64,000 nt of DNA from assembly GCF_004342625.1 (NCBI RefSeq), contig NZ_SMAH01000001.1:221767-285766 (forward strand). Direction: 5' to 3'. Shown one piece after another: positions 11,165-20,738 of this stretch. The translations under genes and the position numbers were made by a program. Source of the stretch: Tepidimonas ignava. GTDB lineage: Bacteria; Pseudomonadota; Gammaproteobacteria; Burkholderiales; Burkholderiaceae_C. Each line of letters opens with the position of its first letter. Positions within the stretch are counted from its first letter, which is position 1. The notes below the pieces were generated by a model, which had not been told where the DNA came from, did not search any database, and saw only the letters and a program-made list of their open reading frames with translations.

Positions 11165-11258
11165 GGCGGGGCATCGGATCGGGTTGGCGCTAAGATCATC
11201 GCATCGTACACCGCCGTGTGCGCCGGCAGCCACCGCTGCGCGGCCGCGGATCCCTGGC

Positions 11259-13346
11259 ATGCAACCGCCCACCGCCGATGTTCCATCGCAGCGTGTTTTG
11301 CTGCGCCTGTACGCCCGCTTTACGCTGGCGTTCGTGTTGTTCACGGTGCTGCTGGGTGCGCTGGAGCACCTGGGGGTGTCGCGCATGGCCATCGGCCTGA
11401 CCTTTTTGCTGGCCACGCTGGGCGTGTACGCCACGATCGGCTTGGCGGCACGCACGGTCGACGCCACCGAATACTACGTGGCCGGGCGGCGTGTGCCGGC
11501 GCTGTTCAACGGCATGGCGCTGGCGGCCGATTGGCTGTCGGCGGCCTCGTTCATCGGGCTGGCGGGCACCCTGTACCTGCAGGGGTTTGGTGGGCTGGCG
11601 TTTGTGCTGGGGTGGTCGGGCGGCTTTGTGCTGGTGGCGGTGCTGCTGGCGCCGTACCTGCGCCGCTACGGCGGGTTGACGATTCCTGACTTTCTGGCCG
11701 AGCGCTACGGTGGCACCGTGCCTCGGCTGCTGGCGGTGGTGGCGGTGCTGTTGTGCTCGTTCGTCTACGTGGTGGCGCAGATCGTCGGCGTGGGGTTGAT
11801 CACGTCGCGCCTGACTGGCCTGGCGTTCGAGGTGGGTGTCTTCCTGGGGTTGGGGGGCATCCTGGTGTGTTCGTTTTTGGGGGGCATGCGCGCCATCACG
11901 TGGACGCAGGTGGCGCAGTACATCGTGTTGATGCTGGCGTTTGCGGTGCCGGTGGCGTGGCTGTCGTACAAACAGACCGGCTCGCCGCTGGCGCTGCTGA
12001 CCTACGGGGAACAGTTGCAGCGTGTGCTGCAGCGCGAGCAGGCGCTGCGTGACGACCCGGCCGAGCGCCATGTGCAGCGGGTGTGGGCCAACCAGGCGCA
12101 CGTGCTGGCCGAACGCCTGCGCGACCCCGCCGCCGCGCTGCAACGCGAGCGCGACCAACTCGAGGGCCACCTGCAGGCGTTGCGCCAGCTGGGGGCCGAT
12201 GCGCACGAGATCGCGGCCACCGAGCGCGCGCTGTTGCGCCTGCCGCGCGACGCCGCGGCCGCCGAGGCGTTGTGGCGCCAACAATGGGCGCACGCCCAGG
12301 CACGCGCGCAGCCGCTGGCGGGCGTGGCGCCGCAGGCGGAGCCGTTTGCGGGCGACCCCCACGGCGCCGCGCCCCAGCGCGAGGCGTTCGAGACCTCGCG
12401 CCGTAATTTTTTGGCGCTGGTGTTTTGCCTGATGGTGGGCACGGCGTCGCTGCCCCACCTGCTGGTGCGGTTTTACACGGTGCCCACGGTGGCCGCGGCG
12501 CGCTGGTCGGTGGTGTGGGGCGTGGGTTTTATCGCCTTGCTGTACGTGACAGCGCCGGCGCTGGCGGTGTTTGTCAAGCACGAGGTGCTGAGCCAGCTCG
12601 TGGGCATGCGGGTGGACCAGTTGCCAGCGTGGGTGACGGCGTGGAGCCGGGTCGATCCGGCGCTGCTGTCGGTGCGCGACGTCAACCGCGACGGCGTGCT
12701 GCAGTGGGGCGAGATCACGCTGGGCGCGGACATCATCGTGCTGGCGGCGTCCGAAATCGCGGGGCTGCCCTACGTGGTGGCGGCGCTGGTGGCGGCCGGG
12801 GGCTTGGCGGCGGCGCTGTCGACGGCGGACGGCTTGCTGCTGGCCATCACCAGCGCACTCAGCCACGACGTGTACTACAAGACGCTCGACCCCCAGGCCG
12901 CCACCGCGCGGCGCGTGACACTGTCCAAGGTGATGCTGCTGGTGGTGGCGCTGCTGGCCGCCTACCTGGCGGCGCAGCGGCCGGCCGACATCCTGCCGCT
13001 GGTGGCGGCGGCGTTTTCGTTGGCGGCGTCGGCGTTTTTCGTGCCGCTGGTGGCGGGGGTATTCTGGAGCCGCGCCAACGGCCCCGGCGCGGTGGCGGCG
13101 ATGGTGGCCGGTGTCGGGGTTACGCTGGGCTACATGGTGGTCAACCAGCCGTGGTTGCGCGGTTGGCTGGGCGTGGGTGGCGAGCCGGGGCTGTGGTGGG
13201 GCATCGATCCCATCGCGGCCGGGGTGTTCGGCGTGCCGGCCAGCGCCGCCGCGCTGGTGGTGGTCAGCCTGCTCACGCCAGCCCCCCCGGCGGCGCGGCG
13301 CGCGTGGGTGAGGCGCTTGCGCGCGCCAGCCGCCGGCGGGCTATAA
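11259..13346 (+). CDS. Sodium:solute symporter, VC_2705 subfamily (acetate-type permease relative)
   Basis: 695 residues, a multi-helix SSS-family carrier. After an N-terminal helix comes the SSS core (EYYVAGRRVPALFNGMA, AAFSLAASAFFVP). A hydrophilic, helical insert of about 130 residues lies near 248-380 and is rich in Arg, Ala and Gln. An exterior loop holds DVNRDGVLQWGE (474-485), a full EF-hand-type calcium loop. ActP and its relatives take up acetate or other short-chain acids with Na+, and the neighbours support such a substrate, but this is not proven. The start ATG 11259 gives the family N-terminus. Its 3' end overlaps the rpsF -10 box. Confidence 0.88.
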   Translation: MQPPTADVPSQRVLLRLYARFTLAFVLFTVLLGALEHLGVSRMAIGLTFLLATLGVYATIGLAARTVDATEYYVAGRRVPALFNGMALAADWLSAASFIGLAGTLYLQGFGGLAFVLGWSGGFVLVAVLLAPYLRRYGGLTIPDFLAERYGGTVPRLLAVVAVLLCSFVYVVAQIVGVGLITSRLTGLAFEVGVFLGLGGILVCSFLGGMRAITWTQVAQYIVLMLAFAVPVAWLSYKQTGSPLALLTYGEQLQRVLQREQALRDDPAERHVQRVWANQAHVLAERLRDPAAALQRERDQLEGHLQALRQLGADAHEIAATERALLRLPRDAAAAEALWRQQWAHAQARAQPLAGVAPQAEPFAGDPHGAAPQREAFETSRRNFLALVFCLMVGTASLPHLLVRFYTVPTVAAARWSVVWGVGFIALLYVTAPALAVFVKHEVLSQLVGMRVDQLPAWVTAWSRVDPALLSVRDVNRDGVLQWGEITLGADIIVLAASEIAGLPYVVAALVAAGGLAAALSTADGLLLAITSALSHDVYYKTLDPQAATARRVTLSKVMLLVVALLAAYLAAQRPADILPLVAAAFSLAASAFFVPLVAGVFWSRANGPGAVAAMVAGVGVTLGYMVVNQPWLRGWLGVGGEPGLWWGIDPIAAGVFGVPASAAALVVVSLLTPAPPAARRAWVRRLRAPAAGGL

Positions 13347-13347
13347 T
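13342..13347 (+). promoter_or_regulatory. Consensus -10 box of the rpsF operon
   Basis: Perfect TATAAT 63 bases before rpsF, overlapping the end of the symporter gene. TTGCGC at 13317-13322 could be a -35 box with a long 19-base spacer. Confidence 0.6.
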
Positions 13348-13409
13348 CGCTAGCTTCCTTGCCACACCCGAGCGACGCCGGGGTGGCAGTTTTTCCACAA
13401 GGAGAGTTC

Positions 13410-13778
13410 ATGCGTCACTACGAAATCGTCATGCTGATCCACCCGGATCAGAGCGAGCAGGTGCCCGCCATGCTGGAGCGCTACAAGGGGATGATCACCG
13501 CCGGCGGCGGCATCATCCACCGTGTGGAAGACTGGGGCCGCCGTCAGCTGGCGTACCAGATCAACAAGCTGTCCAAGGCGCACTACCTGTGTCTGAACAT
13601 CGAGGCCGGCAAAGAGGTCATGGCCGAGCTCGAGACGGCGTTCCGCTTCAACGACGCCGTGCTGCGCCACCTGGTGGTGCAGAAGAAAAAGGCTGAAACG
13701 GGTCCTTCGGCCATGATGAAGGCCGTCGAACGCGAGGAAGCGCGCAAGGCCCAGGCGCAACAGGAAGCCGCCGCTTGA
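13410..13778 (+). CDS. rpsF: 30S ribosomal protein S6
   Basis: 122 residues starting [17 protein letters not shown], the standard S6 N-terminus. S6 binds the central domain of 16S rRNA together with S18, encoded just downstream. GGAGAG at 13401-13406 sets the ATG at 13410. The upstream in-frame extension has no S6 similarity. It is first in the rpsF-priB-rpsR-rplI operon; its stop overlaps the TTG start of priB. Confidence 0.98.
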   Translation: MRHYEIVMLIHPDQSEQVPAMLERYKGMITAGGGIIHRVEDWGRRQLAYQINKLSKAHYLCLNIEAGKEVMAELETAFRFNDAVLRHLVVQKKKAETGPSAMMKAVEREEARKAQAQQEAAA

Positions 13779-14092
13779 GGGCGCCCAGCGCCGTCCATCC
13801 GTTGACCAACCGATTGCAGCTGGAGGCGCGGCTGGCCGAGAAATCGGCGCTGCGCTACACGCCAGCAGGTCTGGCCGCGCAGGACGTGGTGCTGGAGCAC
13901 CAGTCGCTGCAAAGCGAGGCCGGGGGCGAGCGCCTCGTGACCCTGCGCCTGAAGGCCGTGGCCTTTGGGACGCTGGCCGAGCGGCTGGCCCGAACCGATC
14001 TGGGCAGCGGATTGCGGTGCGAAGGCTTTCTCGCCTCCCCGCGCCGTGGACACGGCGTCGTCTTACACATTCAGGCATTCGAACCGCAGTAG
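13775..14092 (+). CDS. priB: Primosomal replication protein N (PriB)
   Basis: 105-residue OB-fold single-stranded DNA-binding protein of the replication-restart primosome, which stimulates PriA helicase. The body ([23 protein letters not shown]) matches the betaproteobacterial PriB family. Position between rpsF and rpsR is diagnostic. The start is a TTG at 13775 that overlaps the rpsF stop (TTGA), so it is probably translated by termination-reinitiation. No ATG is available at a sensible position. Confidence 0.9.
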   Translation: MRAPSAVHPLTNRLQLEARLAEKSALRYTPAGLAAQDVVLEHQSLQSEAGGERLVTLRLKAVAFGTLAERLARTDLGSGLRCEGFLASPRRGHGVVLHIQAFEPQ

Positions 14093-14101
14093 GAAACCAT
14101 C

Positions 14102-14380
14102 ATGGCTGCACCGCAACGCAACTCGGCCAACCGGCCCAAGCGCGCCAACAGCAACCCGCTGTTCAAGCGCAAGAAGTTCTGCCGCTTCACCGTCACCGGC
14201 GTCGAAGAGGTGGACTACAAAGACATCGACACGCTCAAGGATTTCATTGCCGAAAACGGCAAGATCATCCCGGCGCGCCTGACCGGCACGCGCGCCATTT
14301 TCCAGCGTCAGGTGGCCACCGCCATCAAACGCGCGCGCTTCCTGGCTTTGCTGCCGTACACCGACCAGCACCGCGTCTGA
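14102..14380 (+). CDS. rpsR: 30S ribosomal protein S18
   Basis: 92 residues with the S18 core ([32 protein letters not shown]) and a slightly longer basic N-terminus than the E. coli protein. It pairs with S6 on the small subunit platform. Starts at ATG 14102, nine bases after priB. Confidence 0.98.
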   Translation: MAAPQRNSANRPKRANSNPLFKRKKFCRFTVTGVEEVDYKDIDTLKDFIAENGKIIPARLTGTRAIFQRQVATAIKRARFLALLPYTDQHRV

Positions 14381-14394
14381 AGGAGCCCACCACC

Positions 14395-14847
14395 ATGCAA
14401 GTGATTCTGCTCGACAAGGTCGTCAACCTGGGCAACCTCGGCGATATCGTCAGGGTCAAAGACGGCTACGCCCGCAACTACCTGATCCCCACGGGCCGCG
14501 CACGCCGCGCCACGCAAGCCGCCATCGACGAGTTCAACGCGCGCCGCGCCGAACTCGAAAAGGCCGCAGCGGCCAAGCTGGCCGAGGCCAAGGCCGTCGG
14601 TGAAAAGCTGGCCGGCTTCACCATCAAGGTGACGCAAAAAGCAGGCGTCGATGGGCGCTTGTTCGGCTCGGTGACCAACCACGACATCGCGGCCGAGCTC
14701 AACAAGGCCGGCTTCGCGGTGCACAAGTCGCAGGTGCGCATGCCCAACGGCGTGTTCAAAAACGTCGGTGACTACACCGTGCAGGTCGCCCTGCACACCG
14801 ACGTGGTGGTGGACGTCAACGTCCAGGTGTTGGGCGAGACGGTCTGA
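14395..14847 (+). CDS. rplI: 50S ribosomal protein L9
   Basis: 150 residues: N-terminal domain ([19 protein letters not shown]), long connecting helix, and C-terminal domain carrying [13 protein letters not shown]. It binds 23S rRNA at the base of the L1 stalk. The start follows AAGGAG by a short gap. It is the last gene of the operon and is followed by a strong terminator. Confidence 0.98.
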   Translation: MQVILLDKVVNLGNLGDIVRVKDGYARNYLIPTGRARRATQAAIDEFNARRAELEKAAAAKLAEAKAVGEKLAGFTIKVTQKAGVDGRLFGSVTNHDIAAELNKAGFAVHKSQVRMPNGVFKNVGDYTVQVALHTDVVVDVNVQVLGETV

Positions 14848-14893
14848 AACCAGGGCCAGTCCGGGCTGCCACCGCAGCCCGGCACCCCGCCGC

Positions 14894-14935
14894 CAACGAC
14901 GGGCTGTCCCCACCGGGCGGCCCGTCGTTGTTTTT
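14894..14935 (+). terminator. Rho-independent terminator of the rpsF-rplI operon
   Basis: CAACGACGGGC (14894-14904) pairs perfectly with GCCCGTCGTTG (14920-14930) across a 15-base loop and is followed by five T. On the other strand no T-run follows the stem, so it serves rplI rather than bamD. Confidence 0.92.
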
Positions 14936-14939
14936 CAAC

Positions 14940-15761
14940 TCACCACAGCTTCCACCAGGGTCCGCTGTCGCGTTGCAGGCCACGGGTCAGCAGAGGGCTG
15001 GCCGGGAAGTTGGCCTCCAGCACGCGCCGCGCGTCGTTGGCCTGTTGTTCCAGCCCCAAGGCTTCGTACGACTTGTACAGCAGGTACAGGGCTTCTTCGG
15101 CGGCGGGCACGTTGGTGTAGTCGCGAATGGCCTGTTGCGCGCGGTTGATCGCCGCCACGTAGGCGCCGCGGCGGTAGTAGTAGCGTGCGATGTGGACTTC
15201 CGACTGGGCCAGCGCGTTGACGATGTACACCATGCGCTGGCGCGCGTCGGGGGCGTAGCGCGAGTCGGGGAAGCGCTCGACCAACTGCTTGAACGCCTCG
15301 AACGAATCCTTCGCGGCTTTTTGGTCGCGCTCGGACAAATCCTGCTGCGAGATAAAGCCAAACAAGCCCAGGTTGTCGTTGAAGTTGACCAAGCCTTTGA
15401 GGTACAGCGCGTAGTCCAGCGCCGGGCTGGCCGGGTGCAAGCGCATGAAGCGGTCCAGCGTCGCGATGGCCTGCGCGGGCTCGCCGTTTTTGTAGTGTGC
15501 GTAGGCTTTTTCGAGCTGGGCTTGTTGCGCCAGCGGGGTGCCGGCGGCACGCCCTTCGAGCTTTTCGAAGTACTGGATGGCCTTGTCGTAGTTGCCCGCG
15601 GCGCGCTCGTCCATCGCTTCGGCGTAGAGCTTGTTGGGACTCCAACCGGCGGTGACGTCTTTTTCGGGGCCGCTGGCGCAACCGGCCAGCAGGGCCAGGG
15701 CCACGGCCGCCGCCACGGTGGGGCGACGCAGCGGAGCAACGGATAATGCGAACGGTTTCAT
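14940..15761 (-). CDS. bamD: Outer membrane protein assembly factor BamD
   Basis: 273-residue lipoprotein of the BAM complex that inserts beta-barrel proteins. The signal peptide ends in a lipobox, LLAGC, with Cys28 as the lipidated residue. The rest is a series of TPR-like helical repeats (about 35-260; LYAEAMDERAAGNYDKAIQYFEKLE). Start ATG 15761. It is divergent from rluD, as in many betaproteobacteria, and shares a 43-base or longer intergenic region carrying its -10 box. Confidence 0.96.
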   Translation of the reverse strand: MKPFALSVAPLRRPTVAAAVALALLAGCASGPEKDVTAGWSPNKLYAEAMDERAAGNYDKAIQYFEKLEGRAAGTPLAQQAQLEKAYAHYKNGEPAQAIATLDRFMRLHPASPALDYALYLKGLVNFNDNLGLFGFISQQDLSERDQKAAKDSFEAFKQLVERFPDSRYAPDARQRMVYIVNALAQSEVHIARYYYRRGAYVAAINRAQQAIRDYTNVPAAEEALYLLYKSYEALGLEQQANDARRVLEANFPASPLLTRGLQRDSGPWWKLW

Positions 15762-15804
15762 CGGGTGGCGCCCCAGAAGGCGCGCTGCCGCGCCTGCAAT
15801 CGAG

Positions 15805-16833
15805 ATGGAAAAAATTATAGAGGCCCCGTGCCCCCCTGAGGGGATGGACGACGACGAAGGCAGCGAGCTGCGCGAGCTGACCGTGGACGCTGCGGGCCAC
15901 GGCCAGCGGCTGGACCGTTGGCTGGCGCAGCAGCTGACGGCGTTTTCGCGCACCTACCTGCAGCAGCTCATCGACGACGGCGCGGTGCAGGTGGCGGGGC
16001 GTGTGGTGCGCAAAAGCGCGCTGCGCTTGCGCGTCGGCGATCCGCTGCGCGTGCTGCTGCGGCCCAGCGAGCAGGCCCTGGCCTACACGCCGCAGACCAT
16101 GGCGCTGCCCATCGTGTTCGAGGATGAGCATATCCTGGTGCTAGACAAGCCGGTGGGGATGGTGGTGCACCCCGGGGCCGGGCACTGGAGCGGCACGCTG
16201 CTCAACGGCCTGCTGGCGCACCATGCCGGGGCGGCGGCGCTGCCGCGCGCGGGCATCGTGCACCGGCTGGACAAAGACACCAGCGGCCTGATGGTGGTGG
16301 CCAAAAGCGCGTCGGCCTATGACGCGCTGGTGGCGGCCATCGCGGCGCGACGCGTGCGCCGCATCTACGTGGCGCTGGCGCACGGCCGTTGGTCAGGCGG
16401 GGCCGAGGTGGCGGTCGAGCAGCCGATCGGGCGCGACCCACGCCAGCGGCTGCGCATGGCCGTGCACCCGCACGGCAGCCCGACGTCCAAGCCCGCCCGC
16501 ACCGACGTGCGCGTGGTGGACGGCAACGCGGCCGCCACGCTGGTGGCGTGCCGCCTGCACACCGGCCGCACGCACCAAATTCGCGTGCACCTGGCGTGGT
16601 TGGGCCACCCTTTGGTGGGCGACGTGCTGTACGGCGGCCGCGCGGCGTGGGGGCTGGCGCGGCAGGCGCTGCACGCGGCGCGCCTGGGGCTGCGGCACCC
16701 GGTGCTGGGCCGCTGGATGGTGTGGGACAGCGCGTTGCCGGCCGATGTGCAGCAGGCCATCGAGGCCGCGGGTCTGCACTACAATCGCGCGCTTTTGTGG
16801 CCCGGCGACGAACCGGACGGGGCGGTGGAGTAG
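15805..16833 (+). CDS. rluD: 23S rRNA pseudouridine(1911/1915/1917) synthase
   Basis: 342 residues from the ATG at 15805. An N-terminal S4-like RNA-binding domain (GQRLDRWLAQQL) precedes the RluA-type catalytic domain with HRLDKDTSGLMVVAK (catalytic Asp) and HTGRTHQIRVHLAWLGHPLVGD. It makes the helix 69 pseudouridines. The start is uncertain: ATG 15844 (329 residues) is close to the usual length but its purine run abuts the start codon. The open frame also reaches back across the divergent bamD promoter. scpB follows after three bases. Confidence 0.93.
   Translation: MEKIIEAPCPPEGMDDDEGSELRELTVDAAGHGQRLDRWLAQQLTAFSRTYLQQLIDDGAVQVAGRVVRKSALRLRVGDPLRVLLRPSEQALAYTPQTMALPIVFEDEHILVLDKPVGMVVHPGAGHWSGTLLNGLLAHHAGAAALPRAGIVHRLDKDTSGLMVVAKSASAYDALVAAIAARRVRRIYVALAHGRWSGGAEVAVEQPIGRDPRQRLRMAVHPHGSPTSKPARTDVRVVDGNAAATLVACRLHTGRTHQIRVHLAWLGHPLVGDVLYGGRAAWGLARQALHAARLGLRHPVLGRWMVWDSALPADVQQAIEAAGLHYNRALLWPGDEPDGAVE
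15814..15819 (-). promoter_or_regulatory. Consensus -10 box of bamD
   Basis: On the minus strand this reads TATAAT, 52 bases before the bamD ATG. No good -35 box is visible. It lies inside the longest possible rluD reading frame, which bears on the choice of rluD start. Confidence 0.5.
16780..16785 (+). promoter_or_regulatory. Candidate -10 box for scpB-rluB
   Basis: TACAAT inside the end of rluD, 51 bases before the scpB ATG, same form as other -10 boxes here. Confidence 0.35.
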
Positions 16834-16836
16834 GGT

Positions 16837-17412
16837 ATGGAGCGCAACGAGGCCCAACACATACTGGAAGCGGCCCTGTTGTGCGCCGGTCGGCCGCTGC
16901 CGTTGGCGGAGTTGATGGCGCTGTTCGACGGCACGCTGACACGCACCGAGGTGCTGGCTGCGTTGCACGACCTTGGCCAGGCGTGGCAGGGGCGTGGTTT
17001 GGCGTTGGTGGAGGTGGCCGATGGCTGGCGGTTCCAGAGCCGGCCCCATGTCCACCCGTTTTTGCAGCGCTTGCATCCGGAAAAACCTCCCCGTTACAGC
17101 CGTGCCGTGTTGGAAACGCTGGCGGTCATCGCCTACCGGCAGCCGGTGACGCGTGGCGACATCGAGGCCATCCGCGGCGTGACGATCGGCACCCCGATCC
17201 TGCGCCAGTTGGAAGAGCGCGGCTGGATCGAGGTCGTCGGGCACCGCGACACCGTCGGACGCCCCGCGCTGTACGCCACCACGCGGCAGTTTTTGGATGA
17301 CTTGGGCCTGCCGTCGCTGGCGGCCTTGCCGGCGCTGCACGACGCCGCCGACCCCGGCCCGGAACTGCCGGGCCTGGCCCCCGAACCCCCGGAACCACCC
17401 AACACACCATGA
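16837..17412 (+). CDS. scpB: Segregation and condensation protein B
   Basis: 191 residues with two winged-helix domains, the second carrying [20 protein letters not shown] and [14 protein letters not shown], the family hallmark. ScpB dimers bind the kleisin ScpA in the SMC complex that compacts and separates chromosomes. GGAG before ATG 16837 supports the start. No scpA is adjacent, unlike many bacteria. The proline-rich C-terminus overlaps rluB by four bases, so the two are coupled. Confidence 0.93.
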   Translation: MERNEAQHILEAALLCAGRPLPLAELMALFDGTLTRTEVLAALHDLGQAWQGRGLALVEVADGWRFQSRPHVHPFLQRLHPEKPPRYSRAVLETLAVIAYRQPVTRGDIEAIRGVTIGTPILRQLEERGWIEVVGHRDTVGRPALYATTRQFLDDLGLPSLAALPALHDAADPGPELPGLAPEPPEPPNTP

Positions 17413-18314
17413 ACAACCCACCCACCCCGCGCCCCCCGAGCCGCCCGCGCCGCGCCCGTACGGTCGCGGCGGACGCGTCGCCGAGCAGCGTCAAGCTGCA
17501 CAAAGTGCTGGCCCAGTTGGGGCTGGGCTCGCGTGCCGACATGGAGCAGGCCATCGCGGCTGGCCGCGTCACCGTCAACGGACAGCCGGCCCACACGGGC
17601 CAGCGCGTGGCCGCGGGCGATGTGATTCGCCTCGACGGTCAGTTGGTGCGCTGGCGCGCCGAGCCGACGCGCTTGCCCCGCGTGCTGCTGTACCACAAGC
17701 CCACCGGTGAGGTGGTGACGCTGGACGACCCGCAAAACCGCCCCACCGTGTTTGCGCGCCTGCCGCGGCTGCGCAGCGGCAAGTGGATGGCGGTGGGGCG
17801 GCTTGACATCAACACCGAAGGGCTGCTGCTGTTCACCGATTCGGGCGAATTGGCCAACCGCTTGATGCACCCGCGCTATGGCCTGGAGCGCGAGTACGCG
17901 GTGCGCATTTTGGGAGCGCTCAGCGTGCAGGAGCGCCAGCGCCTGCTCGACGGCGTGACGCTGGACGACGGCCCGGCGCGCGTGCTGGCGCTGGACGACG
18001 CCGGCGGCAGCGGCGCCAACCGCTGGTATCGGGTGGTGCTGGCCGAGGGGCGCAACCGCGAGGTGCGGCGCTTGTTCGAAGCGGTGGGCCACGTGGTCAG
18101 CCGCCTGATCCGGGTGCGCTACGGCCAGGTGACGCTGCCACGCGGGCTGCGCCGCGGCGCTTGGATGGAGTTGCCGGCGCCGCAAGTGCAGGCCTTGCTG
18201 CAACAGGCCGGCATGGCGCTGCCGCAGCGCCCGCAGCCGCCGCGGCGCCGCAGCGGCCCGCCGCGCGGGCCGGGGCCGCGACCCAGTCGCCCCAAGCCGG
18301 CGCGCAACAGCTAA
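17409..18314 (+). CDS. rluB: 23S rRNA pseudouridine synthase, RluB/RsuA family
   Basis: 301 residues. A basic, proline-rich head precedes an S4 domain ([22 protein letters not shown]) and the RsuA-type catalytic domain with [18 protein letters not shown], which holds the catalytic Asp, and [16 protein letters not shown]. The tail is Arg/Pro-rich and probably disordered. RluB modifies U2605 in E. coli. Linkage to scpB is common and supports RluB over RsuA, but RluE/RluF-type specificity cannot be excluded from sequence alone. Confidence 0.88.
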   Translation: MNNPPTPRPPSRPRRARTVAADASPSSVKLHKVLAQLGLGSRADMEQAIAAGRVTVNGQPAHTGQRVAAGDVIRLDGQLVRWRAEPTRLPRVLLYHKPTGEVVTLDDPQNRPTVFARLPRLRSGKWMAVGRLDINTEGLLLFTDSGELANRLMHPRYGLEREYAVRILGALSVQERQRLLDGVTLDDGPARVLALDDAGGSGANRWYRVVLAEGRNREVRRLFEAVGHVVSRLIRVRYGQVTLPRGLRRGAWMELPAPQVQALLQQAGMALPQRPQPPRRRSGPPRGPGPRPSRPKPARNS

Positions 18315-18317
18315 AAT
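18312..18317 (+). promoter_or_regulatory. Candidate -10 box of ndk
   Basis: TAAAAT overlaps the rluB stop codon and lies 34 bases before ndk. TATCAT at 18331-18336 is a second possibility. Confidence 0.4.
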
Positions 18318-18350
18318 CACAGGTTTTCTTTATCATTGCACGCAAACACC

Positions 18351-18776
18351 ATGGCCATCGAACGTACCCTTTCCATCATCAAGCCCGACGCCGTTGCCAA
18401 GAACGTCATCGGTCAGATCTACAGCCGCTTCGAAGCCGCCGGTCTCAAGATCGTGGCGGCCAAAATGGTGCACCTGTCGCGCCGCGAAGCTGAGGCGTTT
18501 TACGCGGTGCACAAAGAGCGCCCGTTTTTCAAGGATCTGGTCGACTTCATGGTGTCCGGCCCGGTGATGGTGCAGGTGCTCGAAGGTGAAAACGCCATCG
18601 CCAAAAACCGCGAGCTGATGGGCGCCACCGACCCCAAGAAGGCCGCCCCCGGCACCATCCGCGCCGACTTCGCCGACAGCATCGACGCCAACGCGGTGCA
18701 CGGCTCCGACGCGCCCGAGACGGCCGCCGTCGAAGTGGCGTTTTTCTTCCCCGGCATGAACATTTACTCGCGCTGA
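18351..18776 (+). CDS. ndk: Nucleoside diphosphate kinase
   Basis: 141 residues, the normal length. It moves the gamma phosphate between NTPs and NDPs through phosphohistidine, here His117 in [12 protein letters not shown]. The start [15 protein letters not shown] is the family N-terminus; an in-frame codon further up (18336) was not used. rlmN follows after seven bases, as in many betaproteobacteria. Confidence 0.98.
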   Translation: MAIERTLSIIKPDAVAKNVIGQIYSRFEAAGLKIVAAKMVHLSRREAEAFYAVHKERPFFKDLVDFMVSGPVMVQVLEGENAIAKNRELMGATDPKKAAPGTIRADFADSIDANAVHGSDAPETAAVEVAFFFPGMNIYSR

Positions 18777-18783
18777 CCATGCC

Positions 18784-19935
18784 ATGACGGCCAATTTGCT
18801 CGATTTCGACCTCGAGGGGTTGGCCGCCTGGTGCGAGCGGCTGGGCCACAAGCGCTTTCGCGCGGTGCAGCTGTTTCGCTGGATCCACCAAAAAGGGGTG
18901 GCCGACTTCGACGCCATGAGCGACCTGGCGCGCGACCTGCGCCAGCGTCTGCCGGCGTTGGCGCAGGTGCGCGCGCTGCCGGTGTTGGCCGAGCACGTGT
19001 CGAGCGACGGCACCATCAAGTGGCTGTTCGACGTTGGCGACGGCAACGCGGTCGAAACGGTCTACATCCCCGAAGACGACCGCGGCACGCTGTGCGTGTC
19101 GAGCCAGGCCGGTTGCGCGGTGGCCTGCCGCTTTTGCGCCACCGGCCATCAGGGTTTCAGCCGCAACCTGACCACCGGCGAGATCATCGCCCAGCTGTGG
19201 TACGCCGAGCACACGCTGCGGCGCCGCTTCGGCACGCACGAGCGCGTCATTTCCAACGTGGTCATGATGGGCATGGGTGAGCCGCTGCAAAACTACGCGG
19301 CGCTGGTGCCGGCGTTGCGGGTGATGCTGGACGACCACGGCTACGGCCTGTCGCGCCGGCGTGTCACCGTGTCCACCTCGGGCGTGGTGCCGATGATCGA
19401 TCGGCTGGCGCAGGATTGCCCTGTGGCGCTGGCCGTGTCGCTGCACGCGCCCAACGACGCGCTGCGCAACGAGCTGGTGCCGCTGAACCGCAAATACCCG
19501 CTGGCCGAGCTGCTCGACGCCTGCCTGCGCTACCTGCCGGCCGCCCCGCGCGACTTCATCACGTTGGAGTACTGCATGCTCGATGGCGTCAACGACACGT
19601 TGGCGCACGCCGAGCAACTGGTCACCCTGCTGCGCACCCACCGCGGCCAGGGGGTGCCGTGCAAGGTCAACCTGATTCCATTCAACCCGTTTGCAGCGTC
19701 GGGCCTGCGGCGCTCGCGCCCCGAAGTGGTCAAGGCGTTTGCCGACCACCTCAACGGCGCCGGTATCGTCACCACCGTGCGCAAAACCCGCGGTGACGAC
19801 ATCGACGCCGCCTGCGGCCAACTGGCGGGCGACGTGCTGGATCGCACGCGGGTGCGTGAGCGCTTGGCGCGCCGCGGCACGCTGCGGCTGGCCGTCGAGC
19901 GCACGCAGCCCGCTGCCCAGGAGGCCGCGGCATGA
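18784..19935 (+). CDS. rlmN: Dual-specificity 23S rRNA/tRNA adenine C2 methyltransferase RlmN
   Basis: 383-residue radical-SAM enzyme methylating A2503 of 23S rRNA and A37 of some tRNAs. The FeS cluster motif is [20 protein letters not shown] and the two catalytic cysteines (one in the FeS-distal region, one near the C-terminus in [14 protein letters not shown]) are present. The N-terminal helical domain binds RNA. It overlaps the downstream lipoprotein gene by four bases. Confidence 0.97.
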   Translation: MTANLLDFDLEGLAAWCERLGHKRFRAVQLFRWIHQKGVADFDAMSDLARDLRQRLPALAQVRALPVLAEHVSSDGTIKWLFDVGDGNAVETVYIPEDDRGTLCVSSQAGCAVACRFCATGHQGFSRNLTTGEIIAQLWYAEHTLRRRFGTHERVISNVVMMGMGEPLQNYAALVPALRVMLDDHGYGLSRRRVTVSTSGVVPMIDRLAQDCPVALAVSLHAPNDALRNELVPLNRKYPLAELLDACLRYLPAAPRDFITLEYCMLDGVNDTLAHAEQLVTLLRTHRGQGVPCKVNLIPFNPFAASGLRRSRPEVVKAFADHLNGAGIVTTVRKTRGDDIDAACGQLAGDVLDRTRVRERLARRGTLRLAVERTQPAAQEAAA

Positions 19936-20738
19936 GCCGTGCGCTGCGCGGGTGGCCAGCGGCGGTGCTGGCGCTGCTGCTGGCCGCCACCCTGGTGGGG
20001 TGCGCCGGTGGGACACGTCCGCCCGGGGCGGGGCAGGACTGGGTGACCGAATCCGACGAGCCACCGCAGCGCAAGCGCGCCCGCACCCGTGTGGAGCTGG
20101 CGGCGGGCTACTTCGAGCAAGGCCAATACACGGTGGCGCTGGATGAGGTCAAGCAGGCCATCCAGATCGACCCGGCGTACGCCGCCGCGTTCAACCTGCG
20201 TGGCCTCATTTACACCGCACTGCGCGACAGCCGGCTGGCCGAAGACAGCTTCCAGCAGGCCCTGCGGCTGGATGCGCGTGACGGTGACACATGGCACAAC
20301 TACGGCTGGATGCTGTGCCAGGAGGGGCGCTACCCGGCGTCGTTCGACGCGCTGCGCCGCGCGCTGGACACGCCCGGCTACCGCGGCGTGGCGCGCACCT
20401 GGCTGGCGCTGGGCGTGTGCCAGGCCCGCGCGGGCGAGCCGGGGCAAGCCGAACGGTCGCTGGTGCGCGCGTTCGAGCTCGACCCCGGCAACCCCATCAC
20501 GATGTACAACCTGGCGTTGCTGCTGCACCAGCGGGGTGATGACGAGCGTGCGCGGTTTTATGCACGGCGCCTGAACAACTCCGAGCTGGCCAACGCCGAG
20601 TCGCTGTGGCTCGGCGTCAAGATCGAACGTCGCCTGGGCAACCGCGAAGCGGCGCAGCAACTGGGCGAGCAGCTGCGCCGTCGCTTCCCGGCCTCGCGCG
20701 AAGCCGGGTCCTACGAGCGGGGGGCGTTCGATGAATGA
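19932..20738 (+). CDS. pilW: Type IV pilus biogenesis/stability TPR lipoprotein (PilF/PilW family)
   Basis: 268 residues. Signal peptide with lipobox LVGC (Cys24) and then TPR repeats (about 55-220; [42 protein letters not shown]). PilF/PilW helps the secretin PilQ assemble in the outer membrane. Placement between rlmN and rodZ/ispG is the conserved context in beta- and gammaproteobacteria. It overlaps rodZ by eight bases. No other pilus gene is in the window. Confidence 0.9.
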   Translation: MSRALRGWPAAVLALLLAATLVGCAGGTRPPGAGQDWVTESDEPPQRKRARTRVELAAGYFEQGQYTVALDEVKQAIQIDPAYAAAFNLRGLIYTALRDSRLAEDSFQQALRLDARDGDTWHNYGWMLCQEGRYPASFDALRRALDTPGYRGVARTWLALGVCQARAGEPGQAERSLVRAFELDPGNPITMYNLALLLHQRGDDERARFYARRLNNSELANAESLWLGVKIERRLGNREAAQQLGEQLRRRFPASREAGSYERGAFDE

